The position numbers were made by a program, and so were the translations under genes. 64,000 bases of DNA from NCBI GenBank assembly GCA_963422565.1, contig OY730228.1:2108001-2172000 (forward strand). The letters are read 5' to 3'. Below, piece by piece: positions 35,383-44,062 of this stretch (position 1 is its first letter; every line of letters begins with the position of its first letter). The notes under the pieces were generated by a model, which saw nothing but the letters and a program-made list of their open reading frames with translations, was not told the origin of the DNA and did not search any database. This stretch comes from G963422565 sp963422565. GTDB lineage: Bacteria; Pseudomonadota; Alphaproteobacteria; MPNO01.

Positions 35383-36402
35383 ATGAACAAGACCTGTGCA
35401 CTCGTCGGAGCGGCTTCGTGCGCGTTGCTGCTCGCCCAGAACGCCGCGTCGGAGACGGTCCTGCGGATCAGTAGCTGGGCGCCGCCCACCCATTTCGTGA
35501 ATGCATCGATCTGGCCCAGCTGGGCCAAGGCGCTCGCCGAGGCGACCGGGGGGCGGGTCACCGCCAAGGTGGAGTACAACCTCGCCTCGCCGCTCAAGCA
35601 GTTCGGCATCGCTCGCGACGGCATCGCGGACCTGTCCTGGATCTTCCACGGCTACAACACCCGCTTCGTCGCCACGCAGATCGTCGAGATGCCCAATCTC
35701 GGCACCAGAGCCCAGGCGGCGGCGACGGCCTATTGGCGGGTCCACCAGAAACATCTCCACAAGGCCAACGAGCATCGCGGGGTGATGCTGATCGGCCTCA
35801 ACGTGCACGGCCCGGCGGTCATCCAGACCAAGAAGCCCATCGAGGCGCTGTCCGAGCTCAAGGGCATGAAGGTCCGCGTTCCCGGCGGCGTCGGCAGCCT
35901 GGTCGGCAAGGCGCTCGGTGTCACGGCGGTGAAACTCCCCGCCCCCAAGGTCTACGAGGCGCTCTCGTCGGGCGTCGCCGACGGCATCTTCATGCCGATC
36001 GAGACCCAGAAGAGCCTGCGGCTGAAGGAGGTGACCAAGCACGTGATGGTCATGCCGGGCGGGCTCTACTATGGTAGCTTCGGCTTTCTGATGAACCCGC
36101 GGAGCTTCAAGAAGCTTTCCGCCGAGGACCAGGCCGCGCTGAAGACCGTTTCGGGCGAGAATCTCGCTAGACTCGGCAAATATTGGGACAAGGGGGACGA
36201 GGACGGGCTCGCCGCGGCGAAAGAGGCGGGAACTACCATCGCCACCGCCTCGCCGGAGATGAAGGCCGCCTATCTCGCTCTGATGAAGCCGGTCGAGGAT
36301 GCCTGGGTCGAACGCGCATCGAAGGGCGGTTACGACGCGCGCGCGGCCCTCGCCGAGCTGCGGTCGATCGCCAGAGGGCTCGACAAGAAAATGATGAAGT
36401 GA
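35383..36402 (+). CDS. TRAP transporter periplasmic solute-binding protein (DctP family)
   Basis: A 339-residue protein. ATG 35383 has AGGAGGAG nine bases upstream and starts a signal peptide MNKTCALVGAASCALLLAQN ending near ASE. It binds an organic acid in the periplasm; the family Arg/ligand region is in LKGMKVRVPGGVGSLVGKAL, followed by VADGIFMPIETQKSLRL. The open frame continues upstream into the IS256 transposase only because no stop happens to occur; I reject that as the protein. The stop overlaps the GTG start of the small permease, and the order P-Q-M is complete. Confidence 0.9.
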   Translation: MNKTCALVGAASCALLLAQNAASETVLRISSWAPPTHFVNASIWPSWAKALAEATGGRVTAKVEYNLASPLKQFGIARDGIADLSWIFHGYNTRFVATQIVEMPNLGTRAQAAATAYWRVHQKHLHKANEHRGVMLIGLNVHGPAVIQTKKPIEALSELKGMKVRVPGGVGSLVGKALGVTAVKLPAPKVYEALSSGVADGIFMPIETQKSLRLKEVTKHVMVMPGGLYYGSFGFLMNPRSFKKLSAEDQAALKTVSGENLARLGKYWDKGDEDGLAAAKEAGTTIATASPEMKAAYLALMKPVEDAWVERASKGGYDARAALAELRSIARGLDKKMMK

Positions 36403-36941
36403 GTTCTTCCGGCGACGCCCGTCGGGGGGATGCGTCCGCCGGCCGCTTCGCCGCATGGCTGAACCGGCTGGCGGACGGGGCCTCCGCGCTGGTCCTGTTC
36501 GCGTTGATGGCGATGACCTGCATCGACGTGATCGGGCGCTATTTCTTCAACGCGCCGCTCGACGGGGCGACCGAGCTGACCCAGCTCATGCTCGGGGTGG
36601 TCGTCTTCGCCGTTCTTCCCGCGGTCTGCCTGCGCGAGGAGCATATTTCGGTCGATCTGCTCGACCGCTGGTTCCCGACGGGGCTCGGCGCGGCGCGGAG
36701 CGTCGTTCTCAACTTCCTGATGGCGGTGATGATGGCAGCGGTCTGCTGGCGGGTGTGGCTGCTCGCCGAGCTGACCGCCGATTACGGCGACGCGACCGAG
36801 TTTCTGGCGATCCCGCTCGCCCCGATCACCTATTTCATCGCCGTGCTGAGCGGCTGCGCCGCCGCCGCCTTCGCCGCCAACGTCGTCCGCCATCTCGGGC
36901 ACTGCCGACCCGGACGCCAAGCTGGACGCTTCGCCCCGTGA
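36399..36941 (+). CDS. TRAP transporter small permease (DctQ family)
   Basis: A 180-residue protein from GTG 36399, which overlaps the DctP stop (GTGA). Four hydrophobic segments are visible, starting with ALVLFALMAMTCIDVIGRYF near residue 30. This carries the DVIGRYFFN pattern common to DctQ. AVCLREEHISVDLLDRWFP is another family stretch. It pairs with the large permease to form the sodium-driven import unit. An N-terminal region of ~25 polar residues precedes TM1. Confidence 0.88.
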   Translation: MSSSGDARRGDASAGRFAAWLNRLADGASALVLFALMAMTCIDVIGRYFFNAPLDGATELTQLMLGVVVFAVLPAVCLREEHISVDLLDRWFPTGLGAARSVVLNFLMAVMMAAVCWRVWLLAELTADYGDATEFLAIPLAPITYFIAVLSGCAAAAFAANVVRHLGHCRPGRQAGRFAP

Positions 36942-38254
36942 CCGCCGCGCTGATCGGGTTCGCCGTCCTCCTGGTCCTGGTGTTCCTGCGGCTGCCGATC
37001 GCGTTCGCCATGGGGCTGGTCGGCTTCGTCGGTTTCGGCGTTCTGACCGGTTGGCAGCCGTCGCTGTCGATGGTCGGCACGATCGTCTCCGAGACCGCGC
37101 TGAGCTACGGGCTCTCGGTGGTGCCGATGTTCATCCTGATGGGCAACCTGGTTTCGCGGGCCGGGCTGTCGAACGAGCTCTACCGCGCCTCGCACGCCTT
37201 TCTCGGCCACCGGCGCGGTGGGCTCTCGATGGCGACCATCGTCGCCTGCGGCGGTTTCAGCGCGATCTGCGGCTCCTCGCTGGCGACCGCGGCGACGATG
37301 TCCAAGGTGGCGCTGCCGCAGATGCGCGCCTACGGCTACGCGGACGGGCTCGCGACGGCGTCGATCGCCGCCGGCGGCACCCTCGGGATTCTCATTCCGC
37401 CGAGCGTCATCCTGGTGATCTACGGCCTGATGACCGAGACCAGCATCCGCGAGCTGTTCGCCGCCGGCTTCCTGCCGGGTCTGCTGGGGATCGCTCTCTA
37501 TCTTCTGGCGGTCCGCTATGTCGTCTGGCGGCGCCCCGAGGCTGGCCCCGAGGTCGCGCGCGCGCCGTGGCGCGACCGGCTGGTGGCGTTGCAGGGAGTA
37601 TGGACGACGCTGATCCTGTTCGTGGTGGTCATGGGCGGAATCTACGGCGGCGTCTTCACCCCGACGGAGGCGGCGGGGGTCGGCGCCGGCGGCGCCCTCC
37701 TGATCGCCCTGATGCGCCGCGCGCTCACCTGGCGCGCCCTTTACGAGGTGCTGGCCGACAGCGCCCGCACCTCGGCGCTGCTCTTCGTCGTGCTGATCGG
37801 GGCGCTGATCTTCTCGAATTTCGTCAACCGGGCCGGGCTGCCGGACGGTCTTCTGGCGCTGGTCACCGGCAACGACCTCTCGCCGATGATGGTGATCGTG
37901 GTGATCCTCGTCATCTATCTGGTGCTGGGCTGCGTGTTCGAGAGCCTGTCGATGCTGCTGCTGACGATTCCGATCTTCTTTCCCGTCGTCCAGGGGCTGG
38001 ACTTCGCGGGTCTCTCGCCCGAGCGCATCCTCGTCTGGTTCGGCATCGTCGCGGTGGTGGTGACCGAGATCAGCCTGATCACCCCGCCGGTCGGGCTCAA
38101 CGTCTTCGTGCTCTCTGGCGTGGTCAAGGATGTCTCGACCACGGTCATCTTCCGGGGCGTGACCCCCTTCTGGTGCGTCGATATCGTCCGCCTCGCCCTT
38201 CTGGTCGCGCTGCCGGGCGTCTCCTTGTTGCTGCCGCGCCTGTTCTACGGGTGA
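36938..38254 (+). CDS. TRAP transporter large permease (DctM family)
   Basis: A 438-residue protein from GTG 36938 overlapping the DctQ stop. It has the DctM N-terminus AALIGFAVLLVLVFLRLPIA, GNLVSRAGLSNELYRASHAF, the GGFSAICGSSLATAATM loop and GTLGILIPPSVILVIYG. The last part has LITPPVGLNVFVLSGV, typical of the second repeat. It is the energised channel subunit with about 12 hydrophobic segments. It is followed 33 nt later by a flavin monooxygenase, which suggests that this acid is oxidised after import. Confidence 0.92.
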   Translation: MTAALIGFAVLLVLVFLRLPIAFAMGLVGFVGFGVLTGWQPSLSMVGTIVSETALSYGLSVVPMFILMGNLVSRAGLSNELYRASHAFLGHRRGGLSMATIVACGGFSAICGSSLATAATMSKVALPQMRAYGYADGLATASIAAGGTLGILIPPSVILVIYGLMTETSIRELFAAGFLPGLLGIALYLLAVRYVVWRRPEAGPEVARAPWRDRLVALQGVWTTLILFVVVMGGIYGGVFTPTEAAGVGAGGALLIALMRRALTWRALYEVLADSARTSALLFVVLIGALIFSNFVNRAGLPDGLLALVTGNDLSPMMVIVVILVIYLVLGCVFESLSMLLLTIPIFFPVVQGLDFAGLSPERILVWFGIVAVVVTEISLITPPVGLNVFVLSGVVKDVSTTVIFRGVTPFWCVDIVRLALLVALPGVSLLLPRLFYG

Positions 38255-38287
38255 CGGCCTACCCCTTCCCGATCGTGCCGGTGCATC

Positions 38288-39637
38288 ATGCAGGCTGAAC
38301 CTCGACGATTGCGGCTTGCCGCCTTCATGCGGCCGGTCGCCATCCATACCGGCTCCTGGCGCTATCCGGGCGCCTGGCCCGACGCCAATTTCAACTTCGA
38401 GCGGATCAAGCGGCTCGCCCGGACGCTGGAGCGCGGCAGGTTCGACGCCTTCTTCATGGCCGATCACGTCTCGGTGCTCAACATGCCGATGGACGCCCTC
38501 AAGCGAAGCGCGACCGTCACGTCGTTCGAGCCGATGACCCTGCTGCCGGCGCTCGCCATGGTCACCGAGTCGCTCGGCCTGATCGCCACCGGCTCGACGA
38601 CCTATGACGCGCCCTACCATGTCGCCCGCCGCTTCGCGTCGCTCGATCATCTGAGCGGCGGCAGGGCGGGATGGAACGTGGTCACCACCTCCAATCCCGA
38701 CGCCGCGCGCAATTTCGGCCGCGAGGAGCATCTCGCCCATGCCGAACGCTACCGCCGCGCGCGCGAGTTCTTCGATGTCGTGACCGGCCTCTGGGACAGT
38801 TGGGAGGACGACGCCTTCATCCGCGACGTGGACAGCGGCCTCTTCTTCGATCCCGACAAGCTGCACGTTCTGGATCACGAGGGAGACTATTTCTCGGTAC
38901 GCGGGCCGCTCAACATCGCCCGCCCGGTTCAGGGCTGGCCGGTCATCGTGCAGGCTGGCGCGTCGGATGCCGGCCGCCAGCTCGCCGCCGAGACCGCCGA
39001 GGCCGTGTTCACTGCCCATGGCGGGATCGAGGCCGCGCGGGAGTTCTACGCCGACGTCAAGGGGCGGGCCGAGGCGATCGGGCGCGACCCGGATCACATC
39101 AAGATCCTCCCGGCCTGCTTCGTCGTCATCGGTGACAGCGACGAGGAGGCGCACGAGAAGCGGGCCAGGCTCGATCGCCTGGTCCATTACGACAGCGCCA
39201 TCGCCTCGCTGTCGATCTCGCTCGGCCACGACGCCTCCGGGTTCGACCCCGACGGCCCGCTGCCCGAGATCCCCGAGAGCAACGCATCCAGATCGGGCCG
39301 GGCGCGCGCGATCGCGCTCGCCGCGCGCGAGAACCTGACCGTCCGTCAGCTCGCCCAGCGGCTCGGCGGCTATTCCGGCCACGCGATGCTCGGCACGCCG
39401 AAATCCATCTGCGATCGGATGGAGGAATGGCTGGAAACCCGCGCGAGCGACGGCTTCACGGTCATGTTTCCCTATTTGCCGGAAGGCCTCGACGATTTCG
39501 TCGGGCGGGTGGTTCCCGAACTGCAGCGGCGCGGGCTCTTCCGCACCGAATACGAGGGCAAGACCCTGCGCGAGACCCTCGGTCTGCCGCGCCCCGAGAA
39601 CCGGCTCGCCGCGCGCCGCCGCCGGGGGGCAGGCTGA
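38288..39637 (+). CDS. FMN-dependent monooxygenase of the NtaA/SnaA/DszA luciferase-like family
   Basis: A 449-residue protein with the family layout: RLRLAAFMRPVAIHTGSWRYPG at the N-terminus, FDAFFMADHVSVL, ALAMVTESLGLIATGSTT, then GRAGWNVVTTSNPDAARNFG and GPLNIARPVQGWPVIVQAGAS. These enzymes use FMNH2 from a separate reductase to oxidise chelators (nitrilotriacetate, EDTA), sulfur heterocycles or similar compounds. No flavin reductase is adjacent. It follows the TRAP genes closely and probably shares their transcript, making it a candidate for the first catabolic step on the imported substrate. Confidence 0.88.
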   Translation: MQAEPRRLRLAAFMRPVAIHTGSWRYPGAWPDANFNFERIKRLARTLERGRFDAFFMADHVSVLNMPMDALKRSATVTSFEPMTLLPALAMVTESLGLIATGSTTYDAPYHVARRFASLDHLSGGRAGWNVVTTSNPDAARNFGREEHLAHAERYRRAREFFDVVTGLWDSWEDDAFIRDVDSGLFFDPDKLHVLDHEGDYFSVRGPLNIARPVQGWPVIVQAGASDAGRQLAAETAEAVFTAHGGIEAAREFYADVKGRAEAIGRDPDHIKILPACFVVIGDSDEEAHEKRARLDRLVHYDSAIASLSISLGHDASGFDPDGPLPEIPESNASRSGRARAIALAARENLTVRQLAQRLGGYSGHAMLGTPKSICDRMEEWLETRASDGFTVMFPYLPEGLDDFVGRVVPELQRRGLFRTEYEGKTLRETLGLPRPENRLAARRRRGAG

Positions 39638-39677
39638 GCGTGCGGGTCGCCGCTCGTTTTTCTATGCCGTGCGGAGC

Positions 39678-39746
39678 TTGACTCCGAACGGGCGCCTGCG
39701 TTGAAATGCCGTTCCCCGTAGCCGCGCTCCAGGGCCGGGGCGCGGC
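39678..39746 (+). promoter_or_regulatory. rpsU promoter candidate and leader hairpin
   Basis: TTGACT at 39678-39683 and TGAAAT at 39702-39707 give a plausible sigma-70 promoter with an 18-nt spacer. Downstream, GCCGCGCTCC (39721-39730) pairs with GGGGCGCGGC (39737-39746) across a 6-nt loop with one G-U pair, followed by GTTT. The hairpin would lie in the rpsU leader about 35 nt before the start. Confidence 0.4.
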
Positions 39747-39781
39747 GTTTCCCGATGCGACAGGAAGGAAATCACGACACA

Positions 39782-39985
39782 GTGGAAGTACTCGTACGCG
39801 ACAATGATGTCGATCAGGCGCTTCGCGCGCTCAAGAAGAAGATGCAGCGCGAAGGCATCTACCGCGAGATGAAGATGCGCCGCGCCTATGAGAAGCCCTC
39901 CGAACGGCGGGCGCGCGAGAAGGCCGAGGCCATCCGGCGCGCCCGAAAGCTCGAGCGCAAGCGTCTGGAGCGGGAAGGCTACTGA
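39782..39985 (+). CDS. rpsU: 30S ribosomal protein S21
   Basis: A 67-residue basic protein. I choose GTG 39782, giving VEVLVRDNDVDQALRALKKK, because alphaproteobacterial S21 proteins begin at this point. An in-frame ATG at 39755 would add nine unrelated residues. The Shine-Dalgarno AGGAAGG lies 13-14 nt upstream, slightly far. The Lys/Arg-rich helical C-terminus with REKAEAIRRARKLERKR is typical. S21 joins the small subunit late and helps initiation. Its stop overlaps the end of the convergent bioF by 7 nt. Confidence 0.95.
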   Translation: MEVLVRDNDVDQALRALKKKMQREGIYREMKMRRAYEKPSERRAREKAEAIRRARKLERKRLEREGY

Positions 39986-41157
39986 AGCGGCGGCCGGTCG
40001 GCCGTCCGCCCGGACACCAGCTCGAGCTCCGCGACCGCCGCCGCCAGCCCTTCTATCTCGGCGCGGCTGTGCGCCGCCGAGAAGGTCAGCCTGAGCCGCG
40101 CCGTCCCCTCGGGAACCGTCGGCGGGCGGATCGGCGCGATCAGATAGCCGCGCCGCTCCAGCGCGGCCGCCGCGTCGAGTGCCGCTTCGGCGCTGCCCAG
40201 CAGAATAGGAACGATCTGACTCTCCGGGGGCGGGAGCCCCGCCGCCGCGGCGAACAGCCGGGCGTTGCGGAAGGGCGCCGCGACCCGGTCGGGCTCGGCA
40301 GCGATCGCCTCCAGCGCGGCGATGGCGCCGGCGACGACCGCAGGCGGCAGGGCGGTCGCATAGACGAAGCTGCGCGCCCGGTTCCTCATCAGCGCGCAGA
40401 CCGGCGCGGAGGCGGCTAGGAAGCCGCCATGGGCGCCGACCGCCTTGGACAGAGTCCCGATATGGAGCGGCACCGGCGACCCGGCCTCCGCCGCGCATCC
40501 CGCGCCGCCGCCGAGCACCCCGAAGCCGTGCGCGTCGTCGACCAGCAGCCAGGCATCGAAGGCGGCGGCCAGCGCCGCAAGCTCCGCGATCGGCGCCCGA
40601 TCGCCGTCCATGCTGAAGACGCCCTCGGTGAGAATCAGGCATCGCCCGTGGCCGGCGCGGCGGCGGGCCAGGATGCGGCGGCAGTCGGCGGGATCGTTAT
40701 GCGCGAACGTCTCTATGCGCGCCCGGGCGAGCCGCGCGCCCCCATGCATCGAGGCGTGGCTCAGCGCGTCGAGCAGAACGAGGTCGCCGCGCCCGGCGAG
40801 CGCCGGGGCGATCCCGAGATTGGCGAGATAGCCGCTGCCGAAGACGCAGGCGTCCTCGGTGCCCTTGAGTCGGGCGAGCCGGCGCTCGAGCGCCGCGAAG
40901 AGCGGGTGGTTGCCGGTGATCAGCCGCGAGGCGCCGCTGCCCAGCCCGTACCGCCCCAGCGCGCGCGCGGCCGCGGCGACGACCCGCGCATCCCCGGCGA
41001 GCCCGAGATAGTCGTTCGAGCAGAACGAAACGAGCGCGCGGCCGCGCCGGACGACCCGCGCGCCGCCGCGCGGGTCGGTCTCCTCGAGAGTCCGGCGGAG
41101 GCGCCCAGCGTCGAGGGCGGCGAGCTTGTCGCGGGCGAAGCGGTCGAGCGAGTCCAT
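39979..41157 (-). CDS. bioF: 8-amino-7-oxononanoate synthase-like enzyme (alpha-oxoamine synthase)
   Basis: A 392-residue PLP enzyme (ATG 41157; ATG 41181 would add eight residues). It has SFCSNDYLGLAGDARV, GLGSGASRLITGNHPL, the HASMHGG stretch, VDDAHGFGVLG and the PLP-Lys in HIGTLSKAVGAHGGF. It condenses an acyl thioester with an amino acid; bioF uses pimeloyl-thioester plus alanine. No other bio genes are adjacent, so 2-amino-3-ketobutyrate ligase-type specificity cannot be fully excluded, but the motif spacing fits BioF best. It converges with rpsU. Confidence 0.82.
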   Translation of the reverse strand: MDSLDRFARDKLAALDAGRLRRTLEETDPRGGARVVRRGRALVSFCSNDYLGLAGDARVVAAAARALGRYGLGSGASRLITGNHPLFAALERRLARLKGTEDACVFGSGYLANLGIAPALAGRGDLVLLDALSHASMHGGARLARARIETFAHNDPADCRRILARRRAGHGRCLILTEGVFSMDGDRAPIAELAALAAAFDAWLLVDDAHGFGVLGGGAGCAAEAGSPVPLHIGTLSKAVGAHGGFLAASAPVCALMRNRARSFVYATALPPAVVAGAIAALEAIAAEPDRVAAPFRNARLFAAAAGLPPPESQIVPILLGSAEAALDAAAALERRGYLIAPIRPPTVPEGTARLRLTFSAAHSRAEIEGLAAAVAELELVSGRTADRPPLQ

Positions 41158-41181
41158 CGGAGCCGTTTGCGCATCATGCAT

Positions 41182-41728
41182 GACGCCGCGGTCGCCTGCG
41201 ATATCGACAGGGCGGATTTCTACCCGGAAATCACCCGCGGATGCGGTGTTTTCGCAAGCGCCCGCGGCGTCTCTGCCGGTGACGCCCGAAGGCCGGTTCC
41301 TTCGCCGTCGTCGGGTCGAACGCCCCGACCGTGAACCCGACATCGGACGACAAAGATTCCCCCGCCCCGGCCGGCACCGCGCACCGACCCGACGCCTATG
41401 GCGGTCGCCTCGGCCTGGAACACGAAGCGGTCCTTCGTCTTGCAATCCGCTTGAGCCATCGGCCGGATTTCTTGTCCTCGCCATGGGCGATGCGCGCCGT
41501 TCTGACCTCGCCTCTCCCACCCTCGACGCCCGATCGGTCGGTCCCGATTCGAAAAAATAACGGAATATGAGATTGCGATCGGATCGCGCGCGTGTCACGA
41601 TATTTTCTCGCGACATGCTGCCCTTTACGAGGCGCTGGCGTTTAAGTCGTTGTTTTTGTTTAGTTATTCTGAGTTTGGGAAAGAAGGGGGCGGCATCGTC
41701 TATCGCTGAAAAATCGAGGAGGGAGACA
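41182..41728. promoter_or_regulatory. Upstream region of the formamidase operon; no gene seen
   Basis: This region of about 550 bp between bioF and fmdA holds no convincing gene. Its right half is unusually AT-rich for this genome (runs such as GAAAAAATAACGGAATATGA near 41550, and TTGTTTTTGTTTAGTTATTC near 41650) and probably contains the promoter. GCGATCGGATCGC at 41575-41587 is a perfect dyad (6-bp arms) and could be an operator. Confidence 0.4.
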
Positions 41729-42967
41729 ATGGCCAAAACGGTGTTCCGGGCTGAAATGGACAAATGGCCCGAAGATCAAGCAATCAAGACGCATAATCGT
41801 TGGCATCCCGATATCCCCATAGTGGAGCGTTTCAAGCCCGGTGACGAATTTCGCGTCGAATGCTATGACTGGACCGGCGGACAGATCAAAAACGACGAAT
41901 CCGCAAACGACATCCGGGATGTCGATCTTTCGAAGGTGCATTATCTGAGTGGACCGTTCGGCGTCGAAGGCGCCGAGCCGGGCGATCTTCTCGTCGTCGA
42001 CATCAACGACATCGGCTGGCTCGAAGACTCGCAATGGGGCTTCACCGGCATCTTCGCGTTGGAAAACGGGGGCGGCTTCCTCGACAAGCACTTCCCCGAG
42101 GCGCGCAAGGCCTGCTGGGACTTCCATGGCATCTACACGTCGTCTCGCCACATCCCCGGGGTGCGCTTCCCCGGTCTGGTCCACCCCGGTCTGATCGGCA
42201 CGCTGCCTTCGGCCGATCTGTTGAAGAAGTGGAACGATCGGGAATCCGCCCTGTTCAGGACGGACCCGGATCGCGTGCCCCCCTTGTGCACCCTGCCGGA
42301 CGGCATGGCCGGCACGACCACGGCGTTGATGGGGCAGATGACCGGCGACGCGGCGCACGCCGCGGGTCAGGAGGCCGCGCGGACGGTTCCGGGGCGCGAG
42401 CATGGCGGAAACTGCGACATCAAGAACCTGTCGCGCGGTTCCACCTGCTACTTCCCTGTCTACACGCCGGGCGGCGGGCTTTCCATGGGCGATATCCACT
42501 GGTCGCAGGGAGACGGCGAGATCACCTTCTGCGGCGCCATCGAGATGGCCGGATGGATCGATATCGGCGTCGACGTCATCAAGGGGGGAGTCGAGAAATA
42601 CGGGATCACCAATCCCGTCTTCAAACCGAGCCCCGTCGAGCCGCACTATTCCGAGTATCTGATCTTCGAAGGGGTCTGCGTCGACGAGCATGACGGATCG
42701 CAAAAATATCTGGACGCGACGGTCGCCTATCGTCGGGCCTGCCTGAACGCCGTCGAATATCTCAAGAAGTTCGGCTACTCGGGCGAACAGGCCTATATGA
42801 TCCTCGGCACGGCTCCGGTCGAGGGCCGGGTGAGCGGAATCGTCGATATTCCCAACGCATGCTGCACCGTCGCCGTGCCGACCGAGATCTTCGATTTCGA
42901 TATTCGGCCCAACTCCGCCGGACCGAGCATCCAGGTCAGCGGCGTGGACGCGGCATCCTGCAATTAG
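41729..42967 (+). CDS. fmdA: Formamidase (FmdA, acetamidase/formamidase family)
   Basis: A 412-residue enzyme. ATG 41729 has a strong GAGGAGGGA site. The family pattern is clear: HNRWHPDIPIVERFKPGDEF, DVDLSKVHYLSGPFGVEGAEPGDLLVV, ENGGGFLDKHFPEARKACWD, PGREHGGNCDIKNLSRGST (catalytic region with Glu and Cys), and GGLSMGDIHWSQGDGEITFCG. It hydrolyses formamide to formate and ammonia. It is followed by a hairpin, an amide/urea channel and an FmdB zinc-ribbon protein, the known companions of this enzyme, so the module likely scavenges nitrogen from short amides. Confidence 0.93.
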   Translation: MAKTVFRAEMDKWPEDQAIKTHNRWHPDIPIVERFKPGDEFRVECYDWTGGQIKNDESANDIRDVDLSKVHYLSGPFGVEGAEPGDLLVVDINDIGWLEDSQWGFTGIFALENGGGFLDKHFPEARKACWDFHGIYTSSRHIPGVRFPGLVHPGLIGTLPSADLLKKWNDRESALFRTDPDRVPPLCTLPDGMAGTTTALMGQMTGDAAHAAGQEAARTVPGREHGGNCDIKNLSRGSTCYFPVYTPGGGLSMGDIHWSQGDGEITFCGAIEMAGWIDIGVDVIKGGVEKYGITNPVFKPSPVEPHYSEYLIFEGVCVDEHDGSQKYLDATVAYRRACLNAVEYLKKFGYSGEQAYMILGTAPVEGRVSGIVDIPNACCTVAVPTEIFDFDIRPNSAGPSIQVSGVDAASCN

Positions 42968-42975
42968 GGATCCCG

Positions 42976-43009
42976 GGCGGAGGCGGCGCGTCCCTGCCCC
43001 GCCTCCGCC
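42976..43009 (+). terminator. 11-bp perfect hairpin after fmdA
   Basis: GGCGGAGGCGG (42976-42986) and CCGCCTCCGCC (42999-43009) are exact reverse complements with a 12-nt loop. No T-tract follows, so it may stabilise the fmdA message or attenuate rather than fully terminate. Confidence 0.5.
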
Positions 43010-43075
43010 GCGCCATCCGCCGTCGTCCATCGGGCGAACGCGCGGCGCAGCATGCGATATTCGGAGGTCTTGATC

Positions 43076-43591
43076 ATGCTATTGGGGCTCGCACTGCTCT
43101 ATGTTGGCGCAGTTCTGTTCCTGAACGGCATCTGGCTCATGGGCCGCATCGGGGATCGGGAGATCGCCGTCATCAACATCTTCTCCGGCGGCGTCACGCT
43201 GCTGGTGGCGGTATATCTGGCGTTCGGGCCGGGCGCCGATCTGTCGACGGTCCGGGCCGCGGCGCTCACGCTTCTGTTCACCTTCACCTATCTTTGGGTG
43301 GCCTACAACAGATTCCACGACGTCGATGGCCGCGGTCTCGGCTGGTACAGCCTTTTCGTCGCCATCACCGTCGTTCCGGTGGCGCTGGATACGTTGATCG
43401 GCGCGACGACGCTGTGGGGGTACTGGTTCGGTCTGTGCTGGGCGGCATGGGCGGTTTTGTGGTTCATGTTCTTCCTGCTGCTCGCGATGCAGAAACCGAT
43501 CGCCAAGCTGACCGGCGCGGTGACCACGATACAGGGTATCCTGACCGGTTGGTTGCCCGGCTATCTGTTGCTGGAGGGCGTTCTGGCCTAG
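43076..43591 (+). CDS. AmiS/UreI-family amide or urea channel
   Basis: A 171-residue membrane protein. I place the start at ATG 43076, which has GGAGG eight bases upstream; ATG 43052 has no such site. About six hydrophobic segments are visible. The family signatures are YVGAVLFLNGIWLMGRI near the N-terminus and LTGAVTTIQGILTGWLPGYL at the C-terminus. UreI and AmiS let urea or short aliphatic amides cross the inner membrane. Between formamidase and FmdB, and flanked by two strong hairpins, it likely admits formamide or a related amide. Confidence 0.88.
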   Translation: MLLGLALLYVGAVLFLNGIWLMGRIGDREIAVINIFSGGVTLLVAVYLAFGPGADLSTVRAAALTLLFTFTYLWVAYNRFHDVDGRGLGWYSLFVAITVVPVALDTLIGATTLWGYWFGLCWAAWAVLWFMFFLLLAMQKPIAKLTGAVTTIQGILTGWLPGYLLLEGVLA

Positions 43592-43600
43592 GCGGCGCGC

Positions 43601-43630
43601 GTGCCGTCCGTTCCGGAGAACGGACGGCAC
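43601..43630 (+). terminator. 13-bp perfect hairpin with a CGGA tetraloop
   Basis: GTGCCGTCCGTTC (43601-43613) pairs perfectly with GAACGGACGGCAC (43618-43630), starting 9 nt after the channel gene stop. It is very stable but has no T-tract, and it lies in the gap before fmdB, so it may end transcription inefficiently or protect the 3' end. Confidence 0.55.
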
Positions 43631-43663
43631 CGGCCCGCCGCGGGACCGGGGAAGGAGAGCGGG

Positions 43664-43945
43664 ATGCCTCTATACGGATATGTCTGTGAAGTCTGCGGTC
43701 CGTTTTCCGAAATGCGGAGCATGCGCCTCTCGTCGGAGCCGATGCCCTGCCCCGATTGCGGGGATTCCGCCCGGCGCAGCATCGGCGCACCGTTCATCGC
43801 CAATATGGACCCCAAGAATCGGATCGCGCATCAGCGAAACGAGAAGAGCGCGCATGAACCGAGGGTGGTATCCGGGAAACCGGGCCATCGCCACGGCGGA
43901 CATCACGCGCACAAACCGTCGCGCCCTTGGGCGATCGGACACTGA
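43664..43945 (+). CDS. FmdB-family zinc-ribbon protein
   Basis: A 93-residue protein starting PLYGYVCEVCGPFSEMRSM. Cys8, Cys11, Cys29 and Cys32 form a zinc ribbon. The C-terminal third is His-rich (GHRHGGHHAHKP), which may bind additional metal. FmdB was first described as a regulator of formamidase in Methylophilus, and its position after fmdA and the channel fits. The start ATG 43664 has GGAGAGCGGG upstream. Confidence 0.82.
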   Translation: MPLYGYVCEVCGPFSEMRSMRLSSEPMPCPDCGDSARRSIGAPFIANMDPKNRIAHQRNEKSAHEPRVVSGKPGHRHGGHHAHKPSRPWAIGH

Positions 43946-44062
43946 CTCTCGACCGCGGCCGAAGGGCGAACGACCGCCGTTTCGCCCGGAGCGGGCGGGA
44001 TCGACGGTCGTCTCGCGTCGTTCTTCGTAGGCAGCATCGACGAGAGCGGACCCGACGCCGGC

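Noticed and set aside
33550..36402. A single 950-codon protein joining transposase and TRAP binding protein
   Set aside because: It is two unrelated genes that happen to share a frame; the TRAP protein has its own strong ribosome-binding site and signal peptide at 35383.
36830..39382. An 850-codon minus-strand open frame
   Set aside because: Shadow of the DctM and monooxygenase genes with unnatural composition.
43946..44062. Fluoride riboswitch before crcB
   Set aside because: I could not recognise the conserved crcB-motif elements in this stretch.
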